A DNA stretch of 64,000 bases from Clitoria ternatea (taxonomy: Eukaryota > Streptophyta > Magnoliopsida > Fabales > Fabaceae): positions 54,010,501 to 54,074,500 of the forward strand of contig CM075672.1 in the NCBI GenBank assembly GCA_037962975.1. The letters run 5' to 3'. The notes below the pieces were generated by a model. The model did no database searches and had not been told where the DNA came from. It worked only from the letters and a program-made list of their open reading frames with translations. This document shows, one piece after another, positions 1 through 10,738 of the stretch (position 1 is its first letter; each line of letters begins with the position of its first letter). The position numbers and the translations under genes were made by a program.

Positions 1-508
1 TCATATGAATTGATTCACACGAGTCCTGAATTAATTCATAAGCTTCTGTTTTCACTATTATGAACTTCTAACTCGGATGAATTGATTCATGGATTGCTCG
101 AATCGATTCATGGCTTGTTATTTATCAAAATTCCATAAGTTTTGATGCTTAATTGATGTTATTGAGTCATGGCATGTTTATGTAATTGGATGTACTCATT
201 TTTGACATATTTTTGCAATCAATGAGGGTATCCTTGAGTTTCTCCTCATACTCATTCATATATATTGAATTAACTTACGAGTTTCGCAATCCCTTGGATG
301 ACAATCATGTAATTGACTGTCCAAGGAGAACTCTTATTTAAAAGTACATACCTTTTCATATCTTCACCTATGGGATAGGTCTTTTGAAATGGTCTGGGGT
401 TAAAAGTTGAAGTTGTATTTTAGAGTGTTCTTTATCCATTGTTCATTTTCAAAATCACAAAAAAATTACCCTCATTTTGATTAATTACCGGATTAAGGGC
501 GGTCGCCA
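1..508 (+). repeat. 3' part of a 5' LTR of a Ty3/gypsy element (left end outside window)
   Basis: This stretch lies directly upstream of an initiator-Met primer binding site and a Gag gene in the same direction, so it is read as the tail of a 5' LTR. The proposed end is CGCCA at 504-508, six bases before the primer site. It is AT-rich and contains short palindromes TGAATTGATTCA (6-17, 78-89), TGAATTAATTCA (27-38) and GAATCGATTC (100-109). No second copy of this tail exists in the window, so the exact boundary is uncertain. Similarity to the end of the family B LTR at 52893 is weak at best. Confidence 0.6.
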
Positions 509-514
509 AAATAG

Positions 515-526
515 TGGTATCAGAGC
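515..526 (+). other. Primer binding site, initiator-Met tRNA type
   Basis: TGGTATCAGAGC is the 12-base complement of the 3' end of plant initiator methionine tRNA, the usual minus-strand primer of chromovirus-type Ty3/gypsy elements. It fixes the direction (+) and shows that the LTR ends just to its left. Confidence 0.9.
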
Positions 527-951
527 ATTGATTGCTCATTGTGTGATCTTTATGAATTAGATACTATTGTAGGGTAATTTCTTTTATTGAATCGAGGTTG
601 TTTGACATTGAGATATGGTTGCTTATTGTTGAAGCTTTGTTATACTCTACTAGAGCATAGTTACTCATTGATAGAGCATTGTTGTGCATTGTTTAAATGA
701 TGTGGTTAAATACTTGTGAATAAATTCTTCGATGTGATTAATATGCTTGTTTGTGTAAGTCTGGCCAAGTTCCTTACAGTATTTACCTTTGGTGACGAAT
801 ACTTTGTGATTATGCATTGAGATTGAGATATTAATTATGAAATGATATATGATAGACCATTATACATTGAAACCTTAGTTATGGATTGGAATTGATTGTA
901 TGGTCTAGTTTAGTCATGTGTGAGCCATGTCTTAATATATAGGCATGAGAC

Positions 952-2091
952 ATGGCTGGTAGACATAACCGTGGTGTTGCTACTATGGCATCTTCTTTGA
1001 ATTTCTTTACGGATCTCTTGGAAAGACAAGGCCAACAAAATGTGGGACAAGGTACCCAAGGTCTTGATCGATTTCTCAAGAGGAAACCTCCCAAGTTCCA
1101 TGGAGGGTATAAGCCTAAGGAAGCTTATGTATGGGTTAATGACTTGGAAAAGATCTTTGCAAGCTTCGAATATTCTGAAACTCAAAAGGTTGAGTATGCG
1201 GTCTTTATGGTTCATGATGAAGCTGAATCATGGTGGCGCCTTACTAGGGGACGTCTGTTAGCTGCTGAAATTCTATTAACATGGGAAAACTTCAAGATTG
1301 AGTTCCTGAAGAAGTACTTTTCGGAGAGCTATAAGAGTAAGAAGGAGCTTGAGTTCATGGAGCGTAAGCAAGGTGACATGATTGTGGAGGAGTATGTCTC
1401 CAAGTTTGAAGAGCTTTATGCATTCTATCCCCCTTATCAACAAGAGGGTACTAAGGCTTCAAAGTGTGTGAAGTTTGAGAATGGCTTAAGGCCTAAGATC
1501 AAGCGGGCTATTCGACACCAAAAGATTAGAAGCTTTCCGACACTTGTGAACAAGTGTCGCATATATGAAGAAAATGATGTGGCTAATTTGAGTCATGATA
1601 AGTATGAACCCAAGTTGAAGGGTCAATCCTCTAGTTTCAAGAGGTATGGTCATTTTAAGAAGAAGAACTTATTTCGTGGTGGATCCTCCAATGTAAGAGG
1701 ACACGATAGACATAGATGTGGTAATGGTAATCAAGGTTGTGGCAATGTCCAAGGCCTTACTTGCTTCAAGTATGGTGTTAATCACTTGGCACGAAATTGT
1801 CCTCAAGATGATATGGTATGCTATCAATGCAACCAACCAGGGCATATTCGTCCTAATTGTCCATTGAATGCAAGGAATGCGAATGTTGATGCTATTGCTC
1901 GCATGAATCATAATGCTAACCGTGGAGGCCATGGTGGTTTTGGAGGCCGTGGTCGTGAAAACGGTAATGGACATAATGGTGGCCGCAATGGTGGCCAGGG
2001 TAGAAATCATAATGGTGGCCGTAATGGTAATGGTCGATGCAATGGCCATGGTGGAAGAAATGGTAATCATAATGGTGGTGATCAACCATAA
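952..2091 (+). CDS. gag: Gag polyprotein, Ty3/gypsy chromovirus-like
   Basis: This open frame of 379 codons encodes a retrotransposon Gag, the protein that builds the cytoplasmic particle and packages element RNA. Residues about 40-210 form the usual capsid-type domain (motifs RFLKRKPPKFHGG, SWWRL, LEFMERKQGDM, FEELYAFYP). A CCHC zinc knuckle follows at about 290-303 (CYQCNQPGHIRPNC). A preceding knuckle at about 270 has lost its second Cys (CFKYG), so it probably cannot bind zinc. The C-terminus is a Gly/Asn/His-rich low-complexity tail. The start follows a 425-bp leader after the primer site. In related elements Gag continues into protease in the same frame; here a TAA at 2089-2091 intervenes. 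It is the best preserved Gag in the window. A domesticated host gene is unlikely given the adjoining LTR and primer site. Confidence 0.85.
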   Translation: MAGRHNRGVATMASSLNFFTDLLERQGQQNVGQGTQGLDRFLKRKPPKFHGGYKPKEAYVWVNDLEKIFASFEYSETQKVEYAVFMVHDEAESWWRLTRGRLLAAEILLTWENFKIEFLKKYFSESYKSKKELEFMERKQGDMIVEEYVSKFEELYAFYPPYQQEGTKASKCVKFENGLRPKIKRAIRHQKIRSFPTLVNKCRIYEENDVANLSHDKYEPKLKGQSSSFKRYGHFKKKNLFRGGSSNVRGHDRHRCGNGNQGCGNVQGLTCFKYGVNHLARNCPQDDMVCYQCNQPGHIRPNCPLNARNANVDAIARMNHNANRGGHGGFGGRGRENGNGHNGGRNGGQGRNHNGGRNGNGRCNGHGGRNGNHNGGDQP

Positions 2092-2226
2092 CCTGCTGGT
2101 AGAGTATTTGCCGTCACGGGTGAAGAAGCCGCACAAGCGGAAAATCTTGTTCAAAGTAAATGTAAAATTCTTGGTACATCGGTTTGTGTTATCTACGATT
2201 CCAGTGCTACTCATTTATTTAAATTG
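2092..2226 (+). pseudogene. Protease N-terminal fragment, in frame with Gag
   Basis: Reading on in the Gag frame past the stop at 2089-2091 gives GRVFAVTGEEAAQAENLVQ and then YDSSATHLF. This matches the retropepsin start in the other family A genes here (VFDSGATHSFI), with Gly replaced by Ser in the catalytic D-S/T-G triad. Similarity ends at about 2226, where LTR-like sequence begins. The rest of protease, RT, RNase H and integrase are absent, so this copy cannot make its own enzymes. Confidence 0.7.
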
Positions 2227-2229
2227 GGA

Positions 2230-3735
2230 TTTATGATGATTATTCATAATTTATTGTAGCTTTAAGAGCTGAAATTATACCCAATTGAAATATGAGTGTC
2301 GAACCAAGTATCTTCGATTGAGGTACTGTTGGTCAGGGCTGTTAAGAACATGATTGTGAATCCAAATCTATATTCGGAATAATTTTTGGATAAAGTATTG
2401 AGCCCAAAAGGAGATCTTGTATGTTATAAAATCGAAAAGTTTTAATGACAGGATTAAAATTAAACATAAAAACTCTTATTTCCCTTCTCATTCCATGTTG
2501 CTTTCCCTTCTCTAAAGGCAAAACACTTCTTCTCTTTTCTCTTCCCATTCTCTTCATCTTCTTCCTTTCTAAAAACCTCAACAAAGTGGTTGTGTGCTTT
2601 AGTCTTTCCCCATTTTCATTTTCTACTTGCTGCATAGGAGAAGCTTGTGATTGAAGACTCTCTTCTCCTCATCCTTTGCATTTTTCGTCACCCATCCTCC
2701 CTCTCTTAAAGCTCATTGTTGTTTGTTGGTTGAGGTAAGTTCCTCTCTATTTTTATTAAGCTTGTGCCCTAGGTTTTGGGTTTTTGTTGTTGGTGAGTGT
2801 TTAATGCATATAGGGTATTGAATGAAGCCATTAAATATGGAAACCCTAAGATAAGTTGTATTAAATACAAGCTTTTATAAGCATTTAATGAGGTACACAA
2901 AATTAATGGTGGAGATGATGGAAAATAATGATTAGTTATAAAGGTTGTTAGGTTTAGGATGAAACCCTAACTCTAGAAATTGGGGAAAATAATAAATGTT
3001 GGTTGTAGAATATATTTTAAGAGGAATGTATGATATTTGGATGATGGGTATGAGTAAATGTGTGGGAAAATATTTATTGATGATGAGAGATGATATTAAT
3101 AATGGTGGGTGGCCATTAATGGTGATTGATGGCCATTGGTGTGTAAACCCATTGTTGGGTATGGCTTTATATGCAAGATTATAAGTATGAACACGAAACC
3201 CGTAGTGGTTATGGTGAGATTAATGAAATGGAAAATGGTTTAATGGTAATAATGTTATATGCACCAAGTATTAGATTTAGAATGTATAAGTCTTGGTGAT
3301 TTTGAGTAGAAAGTAATGATATGGTGCCTTATGTAATGTAGGACCCATTCCCAATGACGAGGCAGGAACATCGAATTGCTTGGGCTACTTCTCTTGAGGT
3401 AGGAGAGGTGTTTTATATTCTAAATGCATGAATTGAGTATTGGTTGATTGTCATATATGACAATATACATGTTTGCCTTATGTTGTGATGACAAATTGAG
3501 ATGTTGAATATAATTATGCTAATTGTGCTTGGCAATGTGTGTTGTGCATTTGGAATATTGATGGTATGTTATATGGTGATGTTATTATTTGGCAAATGTA
3601 TGCCTTGATATGATGAGGATGTGTTTATTCACCATGAATATGGAATGATTGTTATTGATAATGAATGAGATTGAGTATAGAGGTTGAGCATACCTTGAAT
3701 ATTGATGAATGATTGATGAAACCATGCTTTAGATT
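2230..3735 (+). repeat. Diverged partial LTR of family B, following the pol-less element
   Basis: From about 2230 the sequence aligns by eye to the reverse complement of the 3.7-kb solo LTR at 52893-56606. Shared blocks include GTCGRACCAAGTATC near 2298, a pyrimidine-rich leader near 2480-2700, an alternation of AAACCCTAA and ATTAATGG blocks (2880-2990), and CTTCTCTTGAGGTAGGAGAG near 3390. The order of blocks is kept but identity is moderate. The match fades at about 3735, so the distal half of the LTR is missing or replaced. The same orientation as the upstream Gag suggests it is the 3' LTR of that element. Confidence 0.55.
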
Positions 3736-3959
3736 GCAGGCTACAGAGGCCTGCTCGGCTTGAAGCACATGAAACATCCCAAGGTCATCATTCGAGAATA
3801 GGTCTGGGAAGCCAAGAAGCTTTTCAATAGGAAGATAAGGATAGCATTTTGGAGTAGATAGACGTAATTGAAGCCTGTGAGGATTAAAGTTAGGGTTGCT
3901 TACAATAGCTTGATTATGGGCGCTGCGATATCCAGGGTTAGAGGTGTCAAGAACAGGCT
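3736..3959. other. Unassigned junction sequence
   Basis: This lies between the end of LTR-like sequence and the start of minus-strand coding remnants. I recognise no domain, RNA gene or terminal repeat. A sequence resembling a 3' splice site (ATTGCAG/GCT near 3735-3745) is present, but no exon is supported. Confidence 0.3.
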
Positions 3960-5645
3960 AGTAGTCAAAATACTCAGGTAAGGTGGGGTAGTGTTTAAGA
4001 AGAGGGGGAAGGTGACAATTATGAACAATAGTGGAGATGGGAGGACAAGAAACAAGGGCTAGAGAAGAGGAGGTTTGAGGTAAAAGTGGAGGTAGAATGG
4101 CAAGAGGAATAGGTAAAGGAGATGAGGAAGTAGATTCTGGAGAGAGTAAGGGTTCAGACCTTGACCATTCGGAACATGGCTCAGGAGAAGAGGACTGTTT
4201 TCTCTTGAGAGAGGCTTTGAAGGCACTCGTATCACTGTGATAGAGAGCAACAATGGCATAGCACTAATTTATCCAATCAATGTGTTCCCAGGTACGAACT
4301 TCTGAGACAGGATGATTCCTTAGATAGCCATGGGTAAAGCGTAAATAATGAGTGTATGCTGGATACCCACCACATTGTTGTAGAGTGTCGTGATTCTTAG
4401 CCATGACTCACTGATAGTCATCATGAAGCTCAAAAAATTTAGAACTCCAAGCTAAGGAATCTCATCCTGATACCGTAACATCTAGGTACAGAGAAGTAAA
4501 TACAGATACTAAGAAATCCAATATTTATCACCAGAGAGTTTCTTTAGTTGTGACTCAAAAGAGGGTCAAAATAGAGGGGTTTGAGTCTGTAGAGCCTTAG
4601 AGAGAGCTGAGATCTTAACTCTTTTGCTATGGTCAGACCTTTTCTTTATAGAGCACTATTGAAGTTTGCCAATTGGAAGATGATCATCTGAGTCTAGGGA
4701 GCCCTTAGTTGGTATGGGAACATAATGCACAAGAGGTGTTGATGTTGCAACATGAGACAAGGAGGGAGCCGATTGACATGGTGCCTCCGCATGAGGAGAG
4801 TCTGATTTGTCTGAGGGAGCATCAGACTCTTCTAGAGCCAATTTTCTTATCTTCTTAGCAGACTGAGTACTTTGAGTATGCATGGGAGCAAACTTTCTTT
4901 TCTTAGAGGTAGCAGACTTTTTCTTCTATTGGAGAGCCAGGTAGTACTTTAAGGATGATCCATTTGAAAGGAAAATATAGGCAACTTACTAACCATCAAA
5001 GAGGGGGTGACCAGATCTTTCAATGAGGTGGTTTGTACATTCTTAGGGCAAATACCTTCATGAGAACAGCTGGGTAGGGAATCTTATTTTGTGTTTTCCC
5101 AATAGAGGAGATCAGATATGTCATGATGATATTGGGCAAACTAATCCTTTCCTTTGTAAGCATGTGATACATACAGAAGCGGTGAACCTAACTTACTGTA
5201 TCTTTTGCACTCTTTCTAGGGAAAAAGACTTGCTTCATCACAAGATGAAGCATTTTTGCTTTAGAAAGAAGAGACCCAAAAGCAAACTTGGTTGGATGTT
5301 GAGTACCATACAACATTTCATTGATTTCTAGGGAAGACACAACATTGAACTTAAAAAGTTCATCAAACACACCTGTATTTCGACAGCCAGTAGCAGTAGC
5401 GAAAGGTCTGTAGAAATTTCAACAGACTTTCCTTAAAGAGTGCCAAGGATAAGAAACTTGGACTTGTCCATAAAAATTGTATTCCAGAAACCAAGAACTG
5501 GATATGGAGAATAAGGAGTTTGGTCGAGGCAAAACTTCGTCCATCTTATGCCATTGAGCTTGTCAAAAATATCACGTCCCTCTAGTTTATGCTGCCTGAT
5601 GTTGAAGATGGAAGACTCTACAATGTCGGATGCCTTGTATGCCAT
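3960..5645 (-). pseudogene. Decayed extra ORF downstream of copia pol (plant-transposon-protein-like)
   Basis: Minus-strand reading from a Met at 5645 gives discontinuous protein-like segments: 5645-5433, about 5370-5188 (with phrases like SLEINEMLYG and LLSKAKMLHLVMKQVFFP), a Ser/Pro/Asp-rich hydrophilic part at 4883-4656, and a tail to about 3960. The style (a helical domain, then a low-complexity charged tail) resembles the uncharacterised 'putative plant transposon protein' ORFs found downstream of pol in plant retroelements. After removing the solo LTR at 5846-10738 it starts about 300 bp beyond the copia pol stop at 10856, which is where Sireviruses carry their extra ORF. It has many stops and shifts. 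Its function is unknown and the family assignment is tentative. Confidence 0.4.
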
Positions 5646-8459
5646 TTCTTAGATGAAATGAGAAGAAAAGGAGTTTTCATAAATTAAAGAAGTTTTTCGA
5701 AACATAAGTCGAAGAAGGAAGAGAAAGATATGAGGAAAACGATGGGAAAGAGTGAAAGTGAAGAGACATAAATAAATAAAATTTTGGCCATGAATATGGA
5801 GAGAGAAAATACGTTCAAAAAATAGTTATAGTAAAATATGATAACTGTTAGGGAATCCCTAAAACATGAGCAGCGGAAAAATAGGGATTCCATAGGATTT
5901 GCAAAGTGCCATGTTTCAAAGCACAAAGCAAACACAAAAAAAATTCATTTTGGATTACCTCTTGAAGAACACCGAAGCAGTTGTAGCCTCGTCCTTTAGG
6001 AGTCCATATGAGCACTCCCACCAGAATCACAACACTTGCCAACTGCTAGTTTGACGGCGTGTAGCTCTTGCAACTTTTGCGAATTTGTGTCTCACTTTAG
6101 TGAACGGCCTATGAGCATCTTATGCTCTATTTATAGGCTTAGGTTTAACCTAATTTGTTCTCTCTAAAGAGTGGGCTCCTTACTCATTCTAAATGAATTA
6201 GGCCCAATTACTAAAATAAAACAAAACATTTTCTGATGGGCTTACTCTATGTGTGTGACCCTATAGGCAAAATACCCAGTCATATTAATAATAAATTATT
6301 TTATTATTAATATAAAATAAGAGCGGCATCTAGCAATGCATCATTATGTCCAAATATTATTTAATATCAATATAACCTATAAGTGATAATTATTTAATAT
6401 GTTTGTTCCTTTTGTCACGATATCCTAATTGGGCCCAAGGCATGGTTGCGTTATCCTTGTACGGCCTAATTTATTTTACTTGATACCGAAGTAGACTTGA
6501 TCTGAATAAATGTAACACCTTTATTTTTAATAAATAATAAATCCAAAAACAGGAAAAAAAAATTTTTCACAAATCAACCACTGGTCAATCGGCATAGAAA
6601 AAGAAGGGAGAAGGCAAGGGAAATAAAAGAGCATTCACACTTATAGCAGTCAGCGGAAGGAACAAGGCTGGGACTGACCCATTCGGTTCAGCAAAACACA
6701 TCAGCGCCTGGGCGAAATCCATGACAACTCTGACTCGGTCAAGCGAGGTTCAACGCCGCATGAGCGAGAGGTGACAATGCAACAGTGGAAAAGGAGATCC
6801 TCAAGCGAAGCTCAACACCAGTCCCTGCTCGCTTCAACGTAATCCCACATGCTTGGGCGAAACAGCTCCATTCGCTCGGGCGAGGCACGATCCGCTTAAG
6901 CGATGCCAATACAAAGGCCTCTCCAAACACACACTCGCTGGAGCTAAGTCTAATTCACTGGGGCAAACACAGGTACAAGGTAATTTCTCAATCGGATATG
7001 GACAAAGGTTCACTCGGTAAATCCTCACGCTCGCACTTCACTCAGGAAATCAAGTAGTTAAGTCCCACTCGGACTTATTCGAAACCCAACCACTCGGGAT
7101 ACTAATCCTCACTCGGACATTACATCTTTCACTCGGATTACCAATACTTACACTTAGGATCCAATCCACTCTAAACCATTATTCGAACTCCTCTCTCAGA
7201 AGGGAATCACTCGAGGTTTTCACTCGGGAAATACAAACTCTTCCTCACTCAGGATTTATTTATGATTTTCGCTCGGAGTCACATAACATGTTCACTCGGA
7301 AAACGTCACCCAGAAATCTTCACTCAGAACCACTAACTTCACATAATTTCACTCCTTAACGGCCCTCGAGTCATTTAGCAACACTTCCCAGTCGGAAAAC
7401 GCATCGAATCAGTATGAAGTACATACATATGAATACATGATCACAGAAACATAAATCTGCTAACAAATCCAGTCTACCGACCCATAGACATGTAACCACA
7501 CACTCAGAATACCCATTATCTTGATATTATGCATTTACCAATACTTACGAATACCATACAAGTGACACCATGACTATTCAATCTTTATAAGTGAATATAT
7601 TTAATCGTCATTTTACATAAGAGCCGGCCAAGGCTACACAGACAAAACATAATAATGCAATACAAGCGCTCAACAGTCGGAGTGCACCACACTCGGACTT
7701 GAAACCCTATCATTATTTCCGAGTACGACCTGCACACTGAAAAATGGTGTAGGGGTGAGCATCTTAGATATTAAATGATAGATACCGACTCAGGCTGTCC
7801 CACAATCATACAGCAAAATACATATCCACACAATTAGACATAGCAACGAGTGAGGTCAAGCATTATCAATCAACCAAGACACACATGGAACACTTACCGA
7901 TCAGAATTCGTCAGTCGCCACTTGGCCAGGTGCACATACACAGCCAATAACATTAGTATAACAGCAATCAACAACATGATATTACCAACGAATCAAAACG
8001 CACGTATTCAACACTTTCCGGTCGGAATCTAGCAGTTCTCACTCGGCTATGCACGCATGACATTTCAATGACATTAACACATATTCATGGAGCAAACTTC
8101 AATTAGCATCAGTTACGTATATACACAGAATACTCTCTTGGTTATATCCATTCATCATCTCCTTAACATCATCACACGCATAGTCAAATTTCAGTCAGCA
8201 TCAGCAATACATATATACAGAGTATTTCACTCGGATATACACATTTATCCTCTCATTAACACTATCACATGCATAAACAATTCCAAACAATATCAATCAG
8301 TCAATACACGCATAGAGTATTTCACTCGGTTATAAACATACATCATCTCACTAACACCTTCGCATGCACAACCAATTCCAAACATTGTCAACAGTTAATA
8401 AGCACATATTATTTCTCTCGGTTCCGCATTCGTGTGTATCGGTTTAGACGTTGCAACGT

Positions 8460-8715
8460 AGGCTCTCAGCCTTTTTATACATAGCTCTCAGCTATCAAAT
8501 CAGCTCCCAGCTGCTTGGCCGTTTTACAGGTACCCAACCGTTTGCCCACAGGTGACACCAGCGCTCTCAGCGCCAACGGAGGTGTTCACAGGCAGCCCGA
8601 GTCCCACTCAAGGGCTACCTTGAGTCCCACTCAAGGATTTCATAGCGTCCCACGCTTTAAAAACCGATGGTAGTGTCCTACACTACGTGCTCTCAGCACA
8701 AACGCATCCCATGCG
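8460..8715 (-). repeat. Array of ten 3-nt-loop hairpins in family A LTR
   Basis: On the + strand the arms/loops are AGGCT-CTC-AGCCT (8460-8472), TAGCT-CTC-AGCTA (8482-8494), CAGCT-CCC-AGCTG (8501-8513), GCGCT-CTC-AGCGC (8561-8573), GAGT-CCC-ACTC (8599-8609), CCTTGAGT-CCC-ACTCAAGG (8618-8636), AGCGT-CCC-ACGCT (8644-8656), GTAGTGT-CCT-ACACTAC (8670-8686), GTGCT-CTC-AGCAC (8687-8699) and CGCAT-CCC-ATGCG (8703-8715). On the sense (minus) strand the loops are purine triplets: GAG, GGG or AGG. All ten arms pair perfectly. Confidence 0.85.
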
Positions 8716-8761
8716 CCACACGCGGATTCATCACACACACAGAGTTCATATAGACAGCCAT

Positions 8762-9060
8762 ACATGCATCTCATGCAATCGGCATCATACATCATCAGCA
8801 TTCAAACGGCACATGCATCTCATGCAATCAATGCTGGACATTAACAGTACTCAACAACACATGCATCTCATACAGTCGGTGTTACACATTCTCAGAACTC
8901 AATAGCATATGTATCTCATGTAATCAGCGCTAGGTATTAACAGTATTCCACAACACATGCATCTCATGCAGTCGGCATTATACATCATCAGCATTCAACA
9001 ATACACGCATCTCACGTGACTGGTATAACACATCAACAGGACTCAAACAACATACATGCA
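8762..9060 (-). repeat. 48-bp minisatellite in family A solo LTR
   Basis: Six imperfect units begin with ACATGCATCTCATGCA or a close variant at 8762, 8811, 8859, 8907, 8955 and 9003, a spacing of 48-49 bp. Each unit starts with another 3-nt-loop inverted repeat (TGCAT-CTC-ATGCA), eroded in units 3, 4 and 6. Weaker ATGCAATCGGCAT units continue to about 9120. The inner element has a related repeat of double period (97-98 bp). Confidence 0.75.
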
Positions 9061-10738
9061 ATCGGCATTAAGCAATGTCAGGACTCAGACAACACATGCA
9101 ATCGGTATGGTACATTATCAGATTTACTGAGTCATATTCTATCACATGCAGTCAGCATTCTAAGCTCATAGCAACTTGCAGGTCATGTTAAAACACACGG
9201 TAATCGTCAACATCACTACAACATATTCCTTTCATACAATCGTTCAACACTCATAGGCCATCATCATGCAACACTCATCTTTCACTCGTCATGCAACACA
9301 ACACATAATCAGAACACGGAAATAGCAAGCATCAACACTCGGAACCTGTTCATAACCCATGCATTTAAGATAGAAGATACCCCCCTACCTGGACTGAAGC
9401 TTTCAGTCGGTCAACACGACGTTCAGTTCTAGAGGAACACTGAATCACTCTTAGCATATCTGCATGCAAGAGCAGGGGAGGCCCAAGACGTCCAGCTCTC
9501 AGCTCACTCCCTGGAATGGCTCCATCACGATGCTGTGAACACTCCGACCCCCTTGAAGCTCCTCGCAGTGCAGATCTCCACTGGGACTTGGCAGCTTCGA
9601 GCAAGGAGAGGAAGAAGGAGGGAAGCCGACGAAGGAATGAAGGAACAAGGAAGGAGACGTGTTGCATGCAGAGGGAATACACACCCTCATCCTCACGGGT
9701 TCGTCGAGTAAGGGAGGAGGACCCCAATCCTCAGCCACCATTGCTGCGAGCTCATGGAAACAGAGCGCAGAGGAGGAAGAAGAAGATCGAAGAGCAAAAG
9801 AAGAAGAAGAAGAAGAAGAAAGAACGGGGAGAAGAGGAGTCTGCAGGGAAGAATGGATGATAGTGTACCCATATATGCATGTACGAAGAGAAGGAAGAGT
9901 GGGGTGGGAAGGTGTACACAGCAGCAGCCCCCCACACGCGTCACACACACCATCGCATCTAATCAGTCATTGACAACCAATCACCATTAATCAACCTTTC
10001 ATTTCTTAACTTAATTAATTAAACCAATTATAATTAATAAATAATTCTCCCCACACTTAACAATTTATTATTTTAATGATTCATTTCATTCGGTAATAAT
10101 TATTAAATTGGGATGTTACAATAAATATCTAATATTTATTCTTTCTAGCATGGCCATGCGTTTTCTTAGTCTTACTCCATCAAGTGGCCTATAGATATCA
10201 CTCCTGTCACATAGAAGAGACAAATCCCATCTACATCACTCACATCCCTCTGCATAATTTGTTCATTGCCTAATCATAACCTTTATAGTCCTCTTGTTAC
10301 AGAAGATGTTTAATTATATTAAAACAATAAACTCCTCATGTAGGAATCGTAGTGACTTCAGGGCGAAGGACTATATATACCATTATCACATTGAGAATCG
10401 TTTATGACATTCATGTAACGATCCATGCAACGTTCTCATGGTAGGTCTGTCTAGTACATCATTACTCTTAATGTGTACCCGTGTGAAGACTTGATATCAT
10501 CTATATCTATGATCTGTGAGATCAGGTCATCAATACACTTACACACTAGTCTCAATGTAATTACATGTCCCCATGTAAATACTTGACTAGGGACATTTTA
10601 GGAATAACTTTTATATGACCTATTACTCCAAGGATAAATACGTTTTAAAACAATTTTAAACTGAAATACTTATTTTATTGATAAGCAGAAAAATGATACA
10701 AATGAAAAAACATAAAGCTCATAGTGCATACACTAACA

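Larger units (their letters stand above)
6511..10120 (-). mobile_element. Family A gypsy solo LTR, 3610 bp
   Basis: The ends are TGTAACACC (6511) and GATGTTACA (10120), flanked by ATAAA at 6506-6510 and 10121-10125. The paralogous copia LTR has the unoccupied site with ATAAA once (34618-34622). The sequence matches the family A LTRs at 27091-30059 and, inverted, 13758-16967, so its sense strand is minus. It contains CACTCGG words and TCGCTCGGGCGA-type palindromes (6700-7400), a GAGCCGGCCAAGGCT block near 7620, the 3-nt-loop hairpin array (8460-8715), a 48-bp minisatellite (8762-9060) and a GA/CT-rich segment near 9590-9840 that would be the transcribed leader. Short open frames inside it are not genes. 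Confidence 0.9.
5846..10738 (-). mobile_element. Copia solo LTR (copia2 family), itself interrupted
   Basis: On the + strand this begins TGTTAGGGAATCCC and ends CACTAACA, flanked by ATAAC at 5841-5845 and 10739-10743. It is homologous to the LTR at 33939-35207. Without the 3610-bp insertion and one TSD copy it is 1276 bp. No internal coding sequence is attached, so it is a solo LTR left by recombination between two LTRs. The outermost 100 bp on the right (10630-10738) differ markedly from the 33939-35207 copy, so it represents a variant subfamily. Confidence 0.88.

Noticed and set aside
440..508. Homology of the left-edge LTR tail to the sense end of the family B solo LTR
   Set aside because: Only a weak AAAAAATTACCC-like resemblance; not enough to assign the left element to family B by its tail.
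952..2091. Domesticated host gag gene
   Set aside because: The frame is intact, but it is directly preceded by a primer site and LTR and followed by protease remnants, so it is an element gene unless other copies prove otherwise.
3736..3800. Possible exon after an ATTGCAG splice-like site
   Set aside because: No continuing reading frame or recognisable protein; a single short consensus is not enough.
8460..9060. CRISPR-like array of regularly spaced palindromes
   Set aside because: Plant nuclear DNA with gypsy LTR boundaries on both sides, no unique spacers of constant length and no cas genes.
9365..9990. Several overlapping frames on both strands near the GA-rich block
   Set aside because: This is the purine-rich leader-like part of a solo LTR. 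Glu/Arg/Lys or Ser/Phe runs on each strand are composition artefacts.
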